Assembly: GCF_001653715.1 (NCBI RefSeq)
Contig: NZ_LWHQ01000043.1
Coordinates: 29,508 to 93,507, forward strand
DNA length: 64,000 nucleotides
Source: Methylobacterium platani
GTDB taxonomy: Bacteria; Pseudomonadota; Alphaproteobacteria; Rhizobiales; Beijerinckiaceae
Direction of reading: 5' to 3'
Position 1 is the stretch's first letter. Each line of letters starts with the position of its first letter. The notes beneath the pieces were generated by a model. The model made no database searches, was not told the origin of the DNA, and saw only the letters and a program-made list of their open reading frames with translations. The position numbers and the translations under genes were made by a program. Below are positions 36,507-47,133 of the stretch, piece by piece.

Positions 36507-38408
36507 ATGTCCATCTCCAACCGCAAGCCCGGCGAGAAGCGCGAGTCCGTCGCAGAGCCGCTGAAGCGCTCGGTGGCCGGGACGCTGCGGGCGATCGCCC
36601 GCAAGGCCGAGATCGAGGTCACCTTCGCGACCGACCGGCCGGCGCTCACCGGCGACAAGGCGCGCCTGCCCGAGCCGCCGCGCAAGCTCAGCCCCGGCGA
36701 CGTCGCGATCCTGCGCGGCCACGCCGATTCGATGGCGCTCCGCCTCGCCTGCCACGACAACGCCGTCCACCGCCGCCTCGCACCCGAGAACGCCGCCGCC
36801 CGCGCGGTCTACGACGCCGTCGAGCAGGCCCGCGTCGAGGCGATCGGCTCGCGCCGGATGGCGGGGGTCGCCGGCAACCTCACGGCGATGCTGGAGGACC
36901 GCTACCACCGCGGCGGCAAGTACGAGGAGATCACCGACCGGGCCGACGCCCCGCTCGAGGACGCCGTCGCCCTGATGGTGCGCGAGCGCCTGACCGGGCA
37001 GGCACCGCCCCAGGCGGCGCAGCGCATCGTCGGGCTGTGGCGCGAGTTCATCGAGGACCGGGCCGGGCGCAACCTCGACGGGCTGACGGGCACCATCGAG
37101 GACCAGCGCGCCTTCGCCCGCTCGGTGCGCGACCTGCTCTCCTCCCTCGACATGGCGGACGAGGCCCCCCTCGACCCCGACGACGAGGAGAACGACGACG
37201 AGAACGAGGCCGAGTCCGACGAGCAGCAGGCCGGCGAGGGCGAGGCCGAGCAGCAGAGCCAGGGCGACCGGGCCGAGATGGAGGTCTCGGACGAGGCCTC
37301 CGACGAGATCGAGGAGGGCGCCACCGAGGCCGCCGACGCGCCGTCCGGCGAGCTGCCGGAGGATGCCGAGGACGCCGATTCGGAGGAGGCCTCCGAGTCG
37401 TGGCGCCCGCCCGGCCCGCGGGCGAACGAGCCCCGCGGCCCGGACTACAAGGTGTTCTCGCAGAAATACGACGAGGTCATCCACGCCGAGGACCTCTGCG
37501 ACGCCGACGAGCTGGCGCGCCTGCGCTCGTACCTCGACAAGCAGCTCGCCCACCTGCAGGGCGTGGTCGGGCGCCTGGCGAACCGCCTGCAGCGCCGCCT
37601 GCTGGCGCAGCAGAACCGCGCCTGGGAATTCGACCTCGAGGAGGGCCAGCTCGACCCGGCCCGCCTCGTGCGCGTCGTGATCGACCCCCATCAGCCGCTC
37701 TCGTTCAAGCACGAGAAGGACACCAACTTCCGCGACACGGTCGTCACCCTGCTCCTCGACAATTCGGGCTCGATGCGCGGCCGGCCGATCACGGTCGCGG
37801 CGACCTGCGCCGACATCCTCGCCCGCACGCTCGAGCGCTGCGGCGTCAAGGTCGAGATCCTCGGCTTCACCACGCGGGCCTGGAAGGGCGGCCAGTCGCG
37901 CGAGGCGTGGCTGCAATCGGGCAAGCCGCCGACCCCGGGGCGCCTCAACGACCTGCGCCACATCGTCTACAAGTCGGCCGACGCGCCGTGGCGCCGGGCA
38001 CGCAAGAACCTCGGCCTGATGATGCGCGAGGGCCTGCTCAAGGAGAACATCGACGGCGAGGCCCTGGACTGGGCCCACAAGCGCCTGCTCGGCCGGCCCG
38101 AGCAGCGCCGCATCCTGATGGTGATCTCCGACGGCGCCCCGGTCGACGACTCGACCCTGTCGGTCAATCCGGGCAACTACCTCGAGCGCCACCTGCGCTA
38201 CGTGATCGACGAGATCGAGACCCGCTCGCCGGTGGAGCTGCTCGCCATCGGCATCGGCCACGACGTCACCCGCTACTACCGCCGGGCCGTCACCATCATC
38301 GACGCCGAGGAGCTCGGCGGTGTGATGACCGAGAAGCTGGCCGAATTGTTCGACGAGGATGGCGGCCCGGCGCCGATGCGCCGGATGGCGGCGGGCGGGC
38401 GGCGGTAG
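36507..38408 (+). CDS. cobT: Cobaltochelatase subunit CobT
   Basis: CobT pairs with CobS and CobN in cobalt insertion. The 633-residue protein has an N-terminal alpha-helical region, a strongly acidic linker (about residues 220-295, rich in Asp/Glu) and a C-terminal von Willebrand A domain with the metal-site motif LDNSGSMRG near 416-424. The acidic linker is a family hallmark. The gene ends before a bidirectional terminator. Confidence 0.95.
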   Translation: MSISNRKPGEKRESVAEPLKRSVAGTLRAIARKAEIEVTFATDRPALTGDKARLPEPPRKLSPGDVAILRGHADSMALRLACHDNAVHRRLAPENAAARAVYDAVEQARVEAIGSRRMAGVAGNLTAMLEDRYHRGGKYEEITDRADAPLEDAVALMVRERLTGQAPPQAAQRIVGLWREFIEDRAGRNLDGLTGTIEDQRAFARSVRDLLSSLDMADEAPLDPDDEENDDENEAESDEQQAGEGEAEQQSQGDRAEMEVSDEASDEIEEGATEAADAPSGELPEDAEDADSEEASESWRPPGPRANEPRGPDYKVFSQKYDEVIHAEDLCDADELARLRSYLDKQLAHLQGVVGRLANRLQRRLLAQQNRAWEFDLEEGQLDPARLVRVVIDPHQPLSFKHEKDTNFRDTVVTLLLDNSGSMRGRPITVAATCADILARTLERCGVKVEILGFTTRAWKGGQSREAWLQSGKPPTPGRLNDLRHIVYKSADAPWRRARKNLGLMMREGLLKENIDGEALDWAHKRLLGRPEQRRILMVISDGAPVDDSTLSVNPGNYLERHLRYVIDEIETRSPVELLAIGIGHDVTRYYRRAVTIIDAEELGGVMTEKLAELFDEDGGPAPMRRMAAGGRR

Positions 38409-38460
38409 CGCCGCCCTCCTCCCGGGTCGCGAGGCGGCGCCGGGGCCTTTCGCCGATACG

Positions 38461-38499
38461 AAAAACCCCCGGATGCGCCTGCGGCGCCCGGGGGTTTTT
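38461..38499. terminator. Bidirectional Rho-independent terminator
   Basis: AAAAACCCCCGG and CCGGGGGTTTTT flank a short GC-rich interior between cobT and the convergent rpmB. Both strands have a T-tract, so both genes can end here. Confidence 0.9.
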
Positions 38500-38547
38500 C
38501 GCGATCGTGCTTGGCCAGGGAGGTGCGGAGCACCCCCCTTCCGGAAA

Positions 38548-38838
38548 TCAGGCCGCCTCGGCGAGCTTCTTCTCGATCTCGCGCTTCAGCAGGCGGGCGT
38601 TCTGCGACAGGTCGGTCTCGCCGGCCTTGATCAGGAACGCATCGAGGCCGCCGCGGTGCTCGACCGAGCGCAGGGCGTTCGCCGAGACGCGCAGGCGCAC
38701 CGAGCGGCCGAGCGTGTCGGAGAGGAGCGTGACGTTGCACAGGTTCGGCAGGAACCGGCGCTTGGTCTTGCGGTTCGAGTGGCTCACGAGGTGGCCGGTG
38801 AGCACCCCCTTACCGGTGAGCTCGCAGCGACGCGACAT
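38548..38838 (-). CDS. rpmB: 50S ribosomal protein L28
   Basis: The 96-residue protein starts MSRRCELTGKG and has the L28 core SHSNRKTKRRFLPNL, with a 30-residue C-terminal extension typical of Alphaproteobacteria. L28 is a small protein of the large ribosomal subunit. The ATG at 38838 matches homologues. The gene stands alone in the opposite direction to cobT. Confidence 0.96.
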   Translation of the reverse strand: MSRRCELTGKGVLTGHLVSHSNRKTKRRFLPNLCNVTLLSDTLGRSVRLRVSANALRSVEHRGGLDAFLIKAGETDLSQNARLLKREIEKKLAEAA

Positions 38839-39126
38839 GGTCTGTATCCTCAACTGGTCTTCGTTCGGCGAGGGACCACGCAACGCGAGAGCCGGGCGTG
38901 CTGCGCACCCCGGCAAGAACCGGACCCCGCGAAGTCCCTGGAAAGCACGCGCCTATAGAGGCGGAAGGCGGGTCTCGTCAAGGTGCGGGTGCCGGAACGG
39001 CCGCCGGTCCGCCCTCCCCGGCCGCCGCGGCCCGAGACGATCCGTTAACCCTAACCGCGTCACGATAGGGCCAGATTTCCCCCGCTTCATCGGTGGCGGG
39101 CGACGGTGATCGAGATCGGTTCCCCC

Positions 39127-40074
39127 ATGTGTTCCATGGTCCTGCGTTCCAAGGCCCTCCTTTCGCTCGCCCTCGCGGCGGGGCTCGCCCTTCCGGCCGG
39201 CGAGGCGAATACGGCCCAGGCCGCGCGGAGCCGCGCCCCGAAGGCCGGCGAGACCTCCGTCACGGTCGATTACGGCATCATGCTGGCCGGCGTGCCGATC
39301 GGCAGCGCCCAGGTGACCGGCTCGGTGGAGGGCCCGCGCTACACCATGGACGTCAGCGCCCGCCTGACCGGCCTCGTCGGGGCGATCACCGGCGGCTACG
39401 GCTCGGGCCGGGCGAGCGGCACGGTGGCGGCCCGGCCGGTCCCGGCGGCCTTCGCGCTCGCCTCCCACAGCGCCAGCGCCTCCATCACCGTGCGCATGGC
39501 GCTCGCCCGCGGCAACGTGGTCGCCTCCGACATCGCGCCCCCGCTGGTGCCCGACCCCGAGCGGGTCACGGTGAGCGAGGTCCACAAGCGCGGCATCATC
39601 GATCCGGTGAGCGCCCTGATGATGCCGGCGCAAGGACGCGGCGAGCTCGTCGACCCGCAGAACTGCAACCGCACCATCCCGGTCTTCGACGGCGCGAGCC
39701 GGTTCAACGTCGTGCTGAGCTACGGCGAGACCCGCAGCATCCAGAAGCCCGGCTATGCCGGCCCGATCCTGGTCTGCAACGCCCGCTACCAGCCGATCGC
39801 CGGCCACCGGCCCGACCGGCCGGGGGTGAAGTTCATGGAGGAGAACACCGAGATGTCGGTGTGGCTCGCCCCCGTCGAGGGCGCGCGGGTGCTGCTGCCG
39901 CTGCGGATCGCGGTGCGGACCCAGCTCGGCCTCAACATCATCGAGGCGACCCGCTGGTCGCAGAGCGGCCAGGGCGCGCAAGCCTCCCAGGGGGCGCAGG
40001 CCGCGCAAGGCGTGCAGACCACGCCCGAGGCGGGGGCGCAGGCCGCCGCGCAGGCTCCCCGGGACGGGCGCTGA
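39127..40074 (+). CDS. DUF3108 domain-containing exported protein
   Basis: From 39127 the protein is 315 residues with an N-terminal signal peptide (LLSLALAAGLALPAGEA). The body matches DUF3108, with conserved elements such as YGIMLAGVPIGSAQV near residue 50. The C-terminus has a repeated Gln-Gly-Ala pattern. DUF3108 proteins are predicted periplasmic or envelope proteins of unknown role. ATGs at 39127 and 39136 both fit. Confidence 0.75.
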   Translation: MCSMVLRSKALLSLALAAGLALPAGEANTAQAARSRAPKAGETSVTVDYGIMLAGVPIGSAQVTGSVEGPRYTMDVSARLTGLVGAITGGYGSGRASGTVAARPVPAAFALASHSASASITVRMALARGNVVASDIAPPLVPDPERVTVSEVHKRGIIDPVSALMMPAQGRGELVDPQNCNRTIPVFDGASRFNVVLSYGETRSIQKPGYAGPILVCNARYQPIAGHRPDRPGVKFMEENTEMSVWLAPVEGARVLLPLRIAVRTQLGLNIIEATRWSQSGQGAQASQGAQAAQGVQTTPEAGAQAAAQAPRDGR

Positions 40075-40080
40075 CGGGCC

Positions 40081-40419
40081 ATGCGGGGACGGTCGATGCG
40101 CGCCCCCCTCCTCGCCGGCCTTCTCGCCCTGGCGCCGCTCCCGGCGCCGGCCGGCGAGATCCAGAACGGACCCGATTGCGGCGGGAACGCCTATTCCTCG
40201 GCGACGATCGGCGCGACGCCGCCCGGCCCGCTCACCGCAATGCCCGAGACGCTCTGCGCCGACCTGGAGCAGGGCCGGGCCTCCGGCACCCGCATCGAGA
40301 TCATCGCGCCCGGCCTCGCCCCGCCGGACCCGTATGGCGATCGGGCCGGTCCCGCCCCATATGGGACGAGGCCGCTGCTCGGGCCACGGCCGCGGGGCGG
40401 CCGTGACCCGGAGCGCTGA
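40081..40419 (+). CDS. Hypothetical small secreted protein
   Basis: This 112-residue open frame starts 6 bases after the DUF3108 stop. It has a hydrophobic leader (MRAPLLAGLLALAPLPAPAG) and two Cys residues; the C-terminal third is Gly, Pro and Arg-rich. I recognise no family. The position suggests it is co-expressed with the DUF3108 gene. Confidence 0.45.
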   Translation: MRGRSMRAPLLAGLLALAPLPAPAGEIQNGPDCGGNAYSSATIGATPPGPLTAMPETLCADLEQGRASGTRIEIIAPGLAPPDPYGDRAGPAPYGTRPLLGPRPRGGRDPER

Positions 40420-40508
40420 AGGGGTCGCTGCGACGATCCCGGCGCCGGGATCGGGATGACGCGGCGGCCGCGCCCGGAGCCCGCCCCGAGGATCGCAAGC
40501 CCATCCCG

Positions 40509-43500
40509 ATGACGCGCCGTTCCCTCTCACCGCAGGCCCGCTTGCGCGGCGCCACGGCGGTGCTCGGTCCCACCAATACCGGCAAGACCCACCTCGCCAT
40601 CGAGCGGATGCTCGGCCACCCGACCGGCATGATCGGCCTGCCGCTGCGCCTGCTCGCCCGCGAGGTCTATCACCGCGTCGTCGAGCGGGTCGGCCCCGAG
40701 CGGGTCGCCCTCGTCACCGGCGAGGAGAAGATCAAGCCGAACCGGCCGAGCTATTGGATCTGCACCGCCGAGGCGATGCCGCGGGACACGCCCGTGGACT
40801 TCGTCGGCATCGACGAGATCCAGCTCGGCGCCGACCGCGACCGCGGCCACACCTTCACCGACCGCCTGCTGCACCAGCGCGGCCGCGAGGAGACGCTGCT
40901 GATCGGCTCGGCCACGATGGAGCCGCTGGTCCAGTCGCTGATCCCGGGCATCCACGTCACCACCCGGCCGCGCCTGTCGCAGCTGAGCTTCGCCGGCAGC
41001 CGCAAGCTCTCGCGCCTGCCCCATCGCAGCGCCATCGTGGCGTTCTCGGCCGAGGAGGTCTACGCCATCGCCGAGCTGCTGCGGCGCCAGCGCGGCGGCG
41101 CGGCGGTGGTGCTCGGCGCGCTGTCGCCGCGCACCCGCAACGCCCAGGTCGAGCTCTACCAGTCCGGCGAGGTCGACTACCTGGTGGCGACCGACGCGGT
41201 CGGCATGGGCCTCAACCTCGACGTCGACCACGTCGCCTTCGCGTCGAACCGCAAGTACGACGGCACGCGCTTTCGCGACCTCTCCCCGTCCGAGATGGCG
41301 CAGATCGCCGGACGGGCCGGGCGCCACCTGCGCGACGGCACCTTCGGCACCACCGGCCGCTGCCCGCCGATGGAGGCCGAGATGGTCGAGGCGCTGGAGG
41401 GGCACACCTTCGAGCCGCTGCGGATGCTGCAGTGGCGCAACCCCGACCTCGACTTCGCCTCGGTCGATGCGCTCCGCCGCAGCCTCGGCGAGCACCCGAC
41501 CGAGCGCGGCCTGACCCGGGCGCCGACCGGCGACGACGAGGCCGCCCTCGACCTCCTGGCCAAGGAGGACGACATCCGCGACTACGCGACCTCGCGCAGT
41601 GCCGTCGAGCGGCTCTGGGCGGTCTGCGGCGTGCCGGACTACCGAAAGTCGGCGATCCAGACCCATGCCGACCTCATCGCCCAGCTGTTCCGCTTCCTGA
41701 TGCGCGGCATGGCCGGGCGGATCCCGGTCGACTGGTTTGCCCAGCACGTGGCGATGGTCGACCGCACCGACGGCGACATCGACGCCCTGTCCCAGCGCAT
41801 CGCCCACGTGCGGACATGGACCTTCGTGGCGAACCGTCCCGACTGGCTTGCCGACCCGGAGCATTGGCAGGGCGAGACACGTCGGGTAGAGGACAGGCTG
41901 TCCGACGCCCTGCACGAGCGGCTGGCGAGTCGTTTCGTCGATCGGCGCACCAGCGTGCTGATGCGGCGCCTGAGAGAGAATACCATGTTGGAAGCTGAGA
42001 TCACCGCGGGCGGCGACGTGACGGTCGAGGGCCAGCACGTCGGCCATCTGCACGGATTCCAGTTCGTGCCGGATCCCGGTGCCGAGGGCCAGGAAGCCAA
42101 GACCCTGCGCAGCGCCGCCGAGAAGGCACTGGCGAGCGAGATCGAGGCGCGGGCCGACCGGTTCGCCGCCGCGGCCGATGCGGCGCTGGTGCTCTCGAAC
42201 GACGGCACGATCCGCTGGACGGGCCACCCGGTCGCGAAGCTCGTGCCGGGCGAGAAGCTCTACGCCCCGGGCCTGCGGCTCCTCGCCGACGAGCAGCTCA
42301 CGGGCCCGGCCCGCGAGAAGGTCGAGACCCGGCTGAACGCCTGGCTCAAGGCCCACATCGTGCGCCTGCTCGGCCCGGCCCTCGAGCTCGAGACCGCCGC
42401 CGACCTGACGGGCCTCGCCCGCGGCATCGGCTTCCAGGTCGCGGAATCCCTCGGCGTGCTGGAGCGCGCCAAGGTGCTCAACGAGATGCGCAGCCTCGAC
42501 CAGGAGGGCCGCGCGGCCCTGCGCAAGCACGGGGTGCGCTTCGGCGCCTACCACATCACCATGCCGGCGCTCCTGAAGCCCGCGCCCCGCACGCTCGCGG
42601 CGCAGCTCTGGGCGCTCCATAACGGCGGCCTCGACCAGCGCGGCCTCGACGAGATCGCGCATCTCGCCGGCTCCGGCCGCACCTCGATGCCGGTCGATCC
42701 CGAGATCGCCAAGGGCCTCTACCGCGCCGCCGGCTTCCGGGTCTGCGGCGGCCGGGCGGTGCGCGTCGACATCCTCGAGCGCCTGGCCGACCTGATCCGC
42801 CCGGCGATCGCCTACGTGCCCGGCACCACCCCGGGCGAACCGCCTCCGGGCAGCGCCGACAAGGACGGCTTCGTGCCGACCGTCGGCATGACCTCGCTCG
42901 TCGGCTGCTCGGGCGAGGATTTCGCCTCGATCCTGAAGTCGCTCGGCTACGTCGTCGACCGGCGGCCCGGCCCGGCGATCACCGTCCCGCTGCGCCCGTC
43001 CGCCCCGACCGTGCCGGTGCAGCCGAAGGCGGCCGAGGGCGCCGAGGCCCAGGAGTCGCAAGCCCAGGAATCGCAAGCCCAGGAGTCGCACGCCGAGGAA
43101 TCGGGCGAGGCCGGCGAGACCGAAGTCGCAACCGACGGCGAGGACCGGCAGGCCGAGACCGCGAGCGCCGCCGAGCCCGAGGGCGTGACCGCCGAGGCCG
43201 CCGCTTCGGACGAGGCCCCGGCCGAGGAAGCGCCGGCTCAGGAAGCGCCGGCTCACGAAGCCGCGGCGGACGAAGCCCCGGCCGAGCCCGCTCCGATGGT
43301 GGAAGCCTCGCCGGCCGAGGCCCACAGCGCCGCGCATTCCGATGAGACCGTCGAGGCGGCACCGGCCGAGGGCGGCGAGGCCGTCGCCGCGGCGTCCGAC
43401 GAGGCCGCCCCCGAAGCCACGGACGCTCCGGCGGAGACGGCCGAGGACGGCGCCGCCCAATCCGGCGAGCCGGCCGCCCCGGCCGAGCCGATCGTCATCG

Positions 43501-44018
43501 AGGTGTGGCGGATGCACCGCCACCAGCGCAGCCACACGCCGCGCCACCAGGGCCGCGGCCGGCCCGAGGGTCAGGGCCAGCGGGACGGGCAGCGCGGCGA
43601 CCGCTCGCGCGGCGGCACGCGCCCGGAGGGCGGCGAGGGCGCACCGGCCGAGCAGCGCGCGCACCGCTCCGGGCCGCGCGACGGCCAGCGCTGGGGCGAC
43701 CGGCGTCCCGCCGACAACCGCCCCGCCGGCGAGGGGCGGCCCGAGCACCGCTTCGAGGGCCGCGGCGGCGAGAACCGGGGTGGAGAGAACCGCGGTGGCG
43801 AGGGACGCCGCGACGGGCGTCCCCCGCGCGGGCCGCATCCGGGCGGGCGCGACGGCGGTCGTCCGCCGCAGGACCGGCGCGACGGCGCCCCTCGCAACGG
43901 CGGGATGCACGAGGCCCGGCCGCCCCGGCGCGAGCGCGCCCCGGACCCGGATTCGCCCTTCGCCAAGCTCCTCGCCCTCAAGGCGCAGATGGAGTCGCGG
44001 GACGGCGACAAGCGCTGA
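40509..44018 (+). CDS. SUV3-like superfamily 2 RNA helicase with long tail
   Basis: The 1169-residue protein has an SF2 helicase core resembling the mitochondrial SUV3 helicase: Walker A GPTNTGKTHLAIE near residue 20, DEIQ near 103, GSAT near 138 and motif VI QIAGRAGRHL near 262. After about residue 830 comes a Glu/Ala-rich stretch including three copies of the five-residue unit AQESQ. From about 1000 there is an Arg/Gly-rich region, including RGGENRGG. The tail may be disordered and bind RNA. A role in RNA turnover is inferred from the SUV3 relation. Confidence 0.85.
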   Translation: MTRRSLSPQARLRGATAVLGPTNTGKTHLAIERMLGHPTGMIGLPLRLLAREVYHRVVERVGPERVALVTGEEKIKPNRPSYWICTAEAMPRDTPVDFVGIDEIQLGADRDRGHTFTDRLLHQRGREETLLIGSATMEPLVQSLIPGIHVTTRPRLSQLSFAGSRKLSRLPHRSAIVAFSAEEVYAIAELLRRQRGGAAVVLGALSPRTRNAQVELYQSGEVDYLVATDAVGMGLNLDVDHVAFASNRKYDGTRFRDLSPSEMAQIAGRAGRHLRDGTFGTTGRCPPMEAEMVEALEGHTFEPLRMLQWRNPDLDFASVDALRRSLGEHPTERGLTRAPTGDDEAALDLLAKEDDIRDYATSRSAVERLWAVCGVPDYRKSAIQTHADLIAQLFRFLMRGMAGRIPVDWFAQHVAMVDRTDGDIDALSQRIAHVRTWTFVANRPDWLADPEHWQGETRRVEDRLSDALHERLASRFVDRRTSVLMRRLRENTMLEAEITAGGDVTVEGQHVGHLHGFQFVPDPGAEGQEAKTLRSAAEKALASEIEARADRFAAAADAALVLSNDGTIRWTGHPVAKLVPGEKLYAPGLRLLADEQLTGPAREKVETRLNAWLKAHIVRLLGPALELETAADLTGLARGIGFQVAESLGVLERAKVLNEMRSLDQEGRAALRKHGVRFGAYHITMPALLKPAPRTLAAQLWALHNGGLDQRGLDEIAHLAGSGRTSMPVDPEIAKGLYRAAGFRVCGGRAVRVDILERLADLIRPAIAYVPGTTPGEPPPGSADKDGFVPTVGMTSLVGCSGEDFASILKSLGYVVDRRPGPAITVPLRPSAPTVPVQPKAAEGAEAQESQAQESQAQESHAEESGEAGETEVATDGEDRQAETASAAEPEGVTAEAAASDEAPAEEAPAQEAPAHEAAADEAPAEPAPMVEASPAEAHSAAHSDETVEAAPAEGGEAVAAASDEAAPEATDAPAETAEDGAAQSGEPAAPAEPIVIEVWRMHRHQRSHTPRHQGRGRPEGQGQRDGQRGDRSRGGTRPEGGEGAPAEQRAHRSGPRDGQRWGDRRPADNRPAGEGRPEHRFEGRGGENRGGENRGGEGRRDGRPPRGPHPGGRDGGRPPQDRRDGAPRNGGMHEARPPRRERAPDPDSPFAKLLALKAQMESRDGDKR

Positions 44019-44024
44019 CCGACG

Positions 44025-44327
44025 ATGCGCGCGGACCGGCAACGCCTCGACAAGTGGCTGTGGTTCGCGCGCTTCGCCAAGACGCGCTCGCTGGCGGCGC
44101 GGCTGATCGAGGACGGCTTCGTGCGGGTGAACGGCCAGCGCGCCGACGCCCCGTCCAAGGCCGTGGCGGTGGGCGACGTGATCACCGTCGCGGCCCAGCA
44201 CGTCACGGCGGCGGTGCGGGTGGTCGACCTCGGCGCGCGCCGGGGGCCCGCGCCGGAAGCCCGGCTGCTCTATGCCGATCTCTCGGCCGAATCCCCGGCG
44301 GGCGTACCGCCGGACGAGGCCGGGTGA
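44025..44327 (+). CDS. S4-domain RNA-binding protein (HslR-like)
   Basis: This 100-residue protein is essentially one S4 domain: LDKWLWFARFAKTRSLAARLIEDGFVRVNGQR near residues 8-39. HslR-type proteins bind ribosomal RNA and help rescue stalled 50S subunits in enteric bacteria. It starts 6 bases after the helicase stop, so the two are probably one transcript. Confidence 0.87.
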   Translation: MRADRQRLDKWLWFARFAKTRSLAARLIEDGFVRVNGQRADAPSKAVAVGDVITVAAQHVTAAVRVVDLGARRGPAPEARLLYADLSAESPAGVPPDEAG

Positions 44328-44501
44328 TCGACCGTCCCGCGGCGCCGGCCAAAGCGTGACGCGAAGGCGACGCTTCCCGTCTACGCGACGCCGTCACCCA
44401 CGGGGCGGCTTGCATGGCCGCCCGCCCGGGTCTAAGGCCCGCCTCACACGCCCGGGCGCCGCGCGAGCGCCCTTGTCCCGCCTTCGAGGTTGCACCGGCC
44501 C

Positions 44502-44840
44502 ATGACCTACGTCGTCACCGACAACTGCATCAAGTGCAAGTACATGGACTGCGTGGAAGTGTGTCCGGTCGACTGCTTCTACGAAGGCGAGAACATGCTC
44601 GTCATCCAGCCGGACGAGTGCATCGATTGCGGCGTCTGCGAGCCGGAATGCCCGGCCGAGGCGATCAAGCCCGACACCGAGCCGGGCCTCGAGAGCTGGC
44701 TGAAGCTGAACGCCGATATGGCGAAGAGCTGGCCCAACATCACCCAGAAGAAGGCCGCGCCGTCCGACGCCAAGGAGTGGGACGGCAAGCCGGGCAAGCT
44801 CGAGGCGCATTTCTCCGCCAATCCGGGCTCGGGCGACTGA
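44502..44840 (+). CDS. fdxA: Seven-iron ferredoxin FdxA
   Basis: The 112-residue protein has two cluster motifs: CIKCKYMDCVEVCPVDCF near the N-terminus and CIDCGVCEPECPAEAI near residue 40, as in ferredoxins with one [3Fe-4S] and one [4Fe-4S] cluster. It transfers electrons at low potential; the partner is unknown. It lies between the S4 gene and carD, the order common in Rhizobiales. A small hairpin (44921-44940) follows about 80 bases later. Confidence 0.93.
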   Translation: MTYVVTDNCIKCKYMDCVEVCPVDCFYEGENMLVIQPDECIDCGVCEPECPAEAIKPDTEPGLESWLKLNADMAKSWPNITQKKAAPSDAKEWDGKPGKLEAHFSANPGSGD

Positions 44841-45319
44841 GGCTCCGGGAAGGGATGGCCGACGATCCGCCACCGGATCGCGGCCGGCCGGTCCCTGCCG
44901 GGGTCCGGATCCGCCCGCTCGCGATCCCTGCCGGGATCGCATGGCGGCTCTGCGATCGCTCCGTCAAGCTGGTGAAACATGGTGCAAGGTGCCCGCGCAG
45001 CCATGCCGGGTGCCTGAATTTTTTTGATTTTAAAGCCTCTTCGTGCTAGGTTCCAGATCGCCGTCGCTTACGTCCGACGTGCGGCCTCCGTCCACCGACC
45101 GGGAATTTTTCGATGGGACGAGGCGGCATGCGATCAGCCGAGGTGGATCTTATGCGGTCCGCAGCGCGTTCGGACGTTCCTTAGCTATGGTTTGACAGGG
45201 ACTGGCGGGCGCCCCTCGGGTCGTCCGGCAGGCGCGTATTTTTCGCCGGGCGCCCTGACCCGGATGAACGATCCGGTCGCGGACATTGCCGCGAACGGTG
45301 ACCTGGAGGCCACCCCCGC
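44841..45319. other. Long intergenic region upstream of carD
   Basis: About 480 bases without a convincing gene. It contains an 8-bp hairpin (44921-44940), a locally AT-rich promoter candidate (45024-45052) and then roughly 260 bases of leader before carD. A second TTGACA near 45192 lacks a good -10. Small open frames here show no recognisable product. Confidence 0.6.
45024..45052 (+). promoter_or_regulatory. Probable carD promoter
   Basis: TTGATT (45024-45029) and TAGGTT (45047-45052) are 17 bases apart in a locally AT-rich patch. It implies a leader of about 260 nt before the carD start, unusually long. Confidence 0.5.
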
Positions 45320-45913
45320 ATGACGACCGCCAAGAAGACGACAGCCGCCCGGCAGGGCTTCAAGACCGGCGAAGCGATCGTGTATCCGGCTCACGGCGTC
45401 GGCCGCATCACGGCCATCGAGGAGCAGGAGATCGCCGGCTACAAGCTCGAGCTGTTCGTGGTGTCGTTCGAGAAGGACAAGATGGTCCTGCGGGTCCCGA
45501 CCGCCAAGGCGAACTCGGTCGGCATGCGCAAGCTCGCCGAGCCCGAGCTGGTCAAGAAGGCGCTCGACGTGCTCACCGGCCGCGCCCGGGTGAAGCGCAC
45601 GATGTGGTCGCGCCGGGCCCAGGAATACGAGGCGAAGATCAATTCCGGCGACCTGATCGCCGTCACCGAGGTGGTGCGCGACCTCTTCCGGTCCGACGCC
45701 CAGCCCGAGCAGTCCTACTCCGAGCGCCAGCTCTACGAGGCGGCCCTGGATCGCGTGGTGCGCGAGATCGCGGCGGTCAACCGCATCACCGACACCGAGT
45801 CGCTCAAGCTCATCGAGCAGAGCCTCGCCAAGTCGCCGCGCCGCGCCAAGGGCGCCGAGGCCGAGGCGGAAGCCGACGGCGAGGACATCCAGGACGAGGC
45901 CGAGGCCGCCTGA
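45320..45913 (+). CDS. carD: CarD family transcriptional regulator
   Basis: CarD-type proteins bind RNA polymerase beta and stabilise open complexes at rRNA and other promoters. The 197-residue protein has the RNAP-interaction domain (FKTGEAIVYPAHGVGRITAIEEQEI) followed by a helical DNA-binding region, and an acidic C-terminal tail (EAEAEADGEDIQDEAEAA). Length is typical for the alphaproteobacterial form. A terminator follows at 45959. Confidence 0.92.
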   Translation: MTTAKKTTAARQGFKTGEAIVYPAHGVGRITAIEEQEIAGYKLELFVVSFEKDKMVLRVPTAKANSVGMRKLAEPELVKKALDVLTGRARVKRTMWSRRAQEYEAKINSGDLIAVTEVVRDLFRSDAQPEQSYSERQLYEAALDRVVREIAAVNRITDTESLKLIEQSLAKSPRRAKGAEAEAEADGEDIQDEAEAA

Positions 45914-45958
45914 GGCGCCCCTGCCCTCACCGGCCCTATCCTCTTCCAGACGACCGAG

Positions 45959-45981
45959 AGCCCGGCCCTGCGCCGGGCTTT
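45959..45981 (+). terminator. Terminator after carD
   Basis: AGCCCGGC, CCTGC loop and GCCGGGCT form an 8-bp stem followed by TTT, 46 bases past the carD stop. The T-tract is short, so termination may be partial. Confidence 0.6.
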
Positions 45982-46196
45982 CGCATGTCCAGCCTCCTTT
46001 CGCCGTAAGACCCCACCCTCGATCGGCGATCGCCGCGCCCACGAGGGAATCGCACCGCCGAGGATTTTTTCGCGCTGCGGGAACCGATGGGGTGGTCGCG
46101 CCGTTGTCGCAGGCCTTGCGGTGTAACGGACGCGCGCCCTGCTGTGCCCCGGCCTCATCGCGACACACAACGCTCACCATAGCGGCGGAGGCGGGG

Positions 46197-47075
<879 letters not shown>

Positions 47076-47133
47076 GGGGCGGCCGGCGCTTCCGCCGTCC
47101 AGTCCACGCATCCATCCCGCCCGAAAGGGCGAG

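Noticed and set aside
40527..44201. Long open frame opposite the SUV3-like helicase
   Set aside because: Same effect of codon bias; the forward strand has a full set of helicase motifs and the reverse has none.
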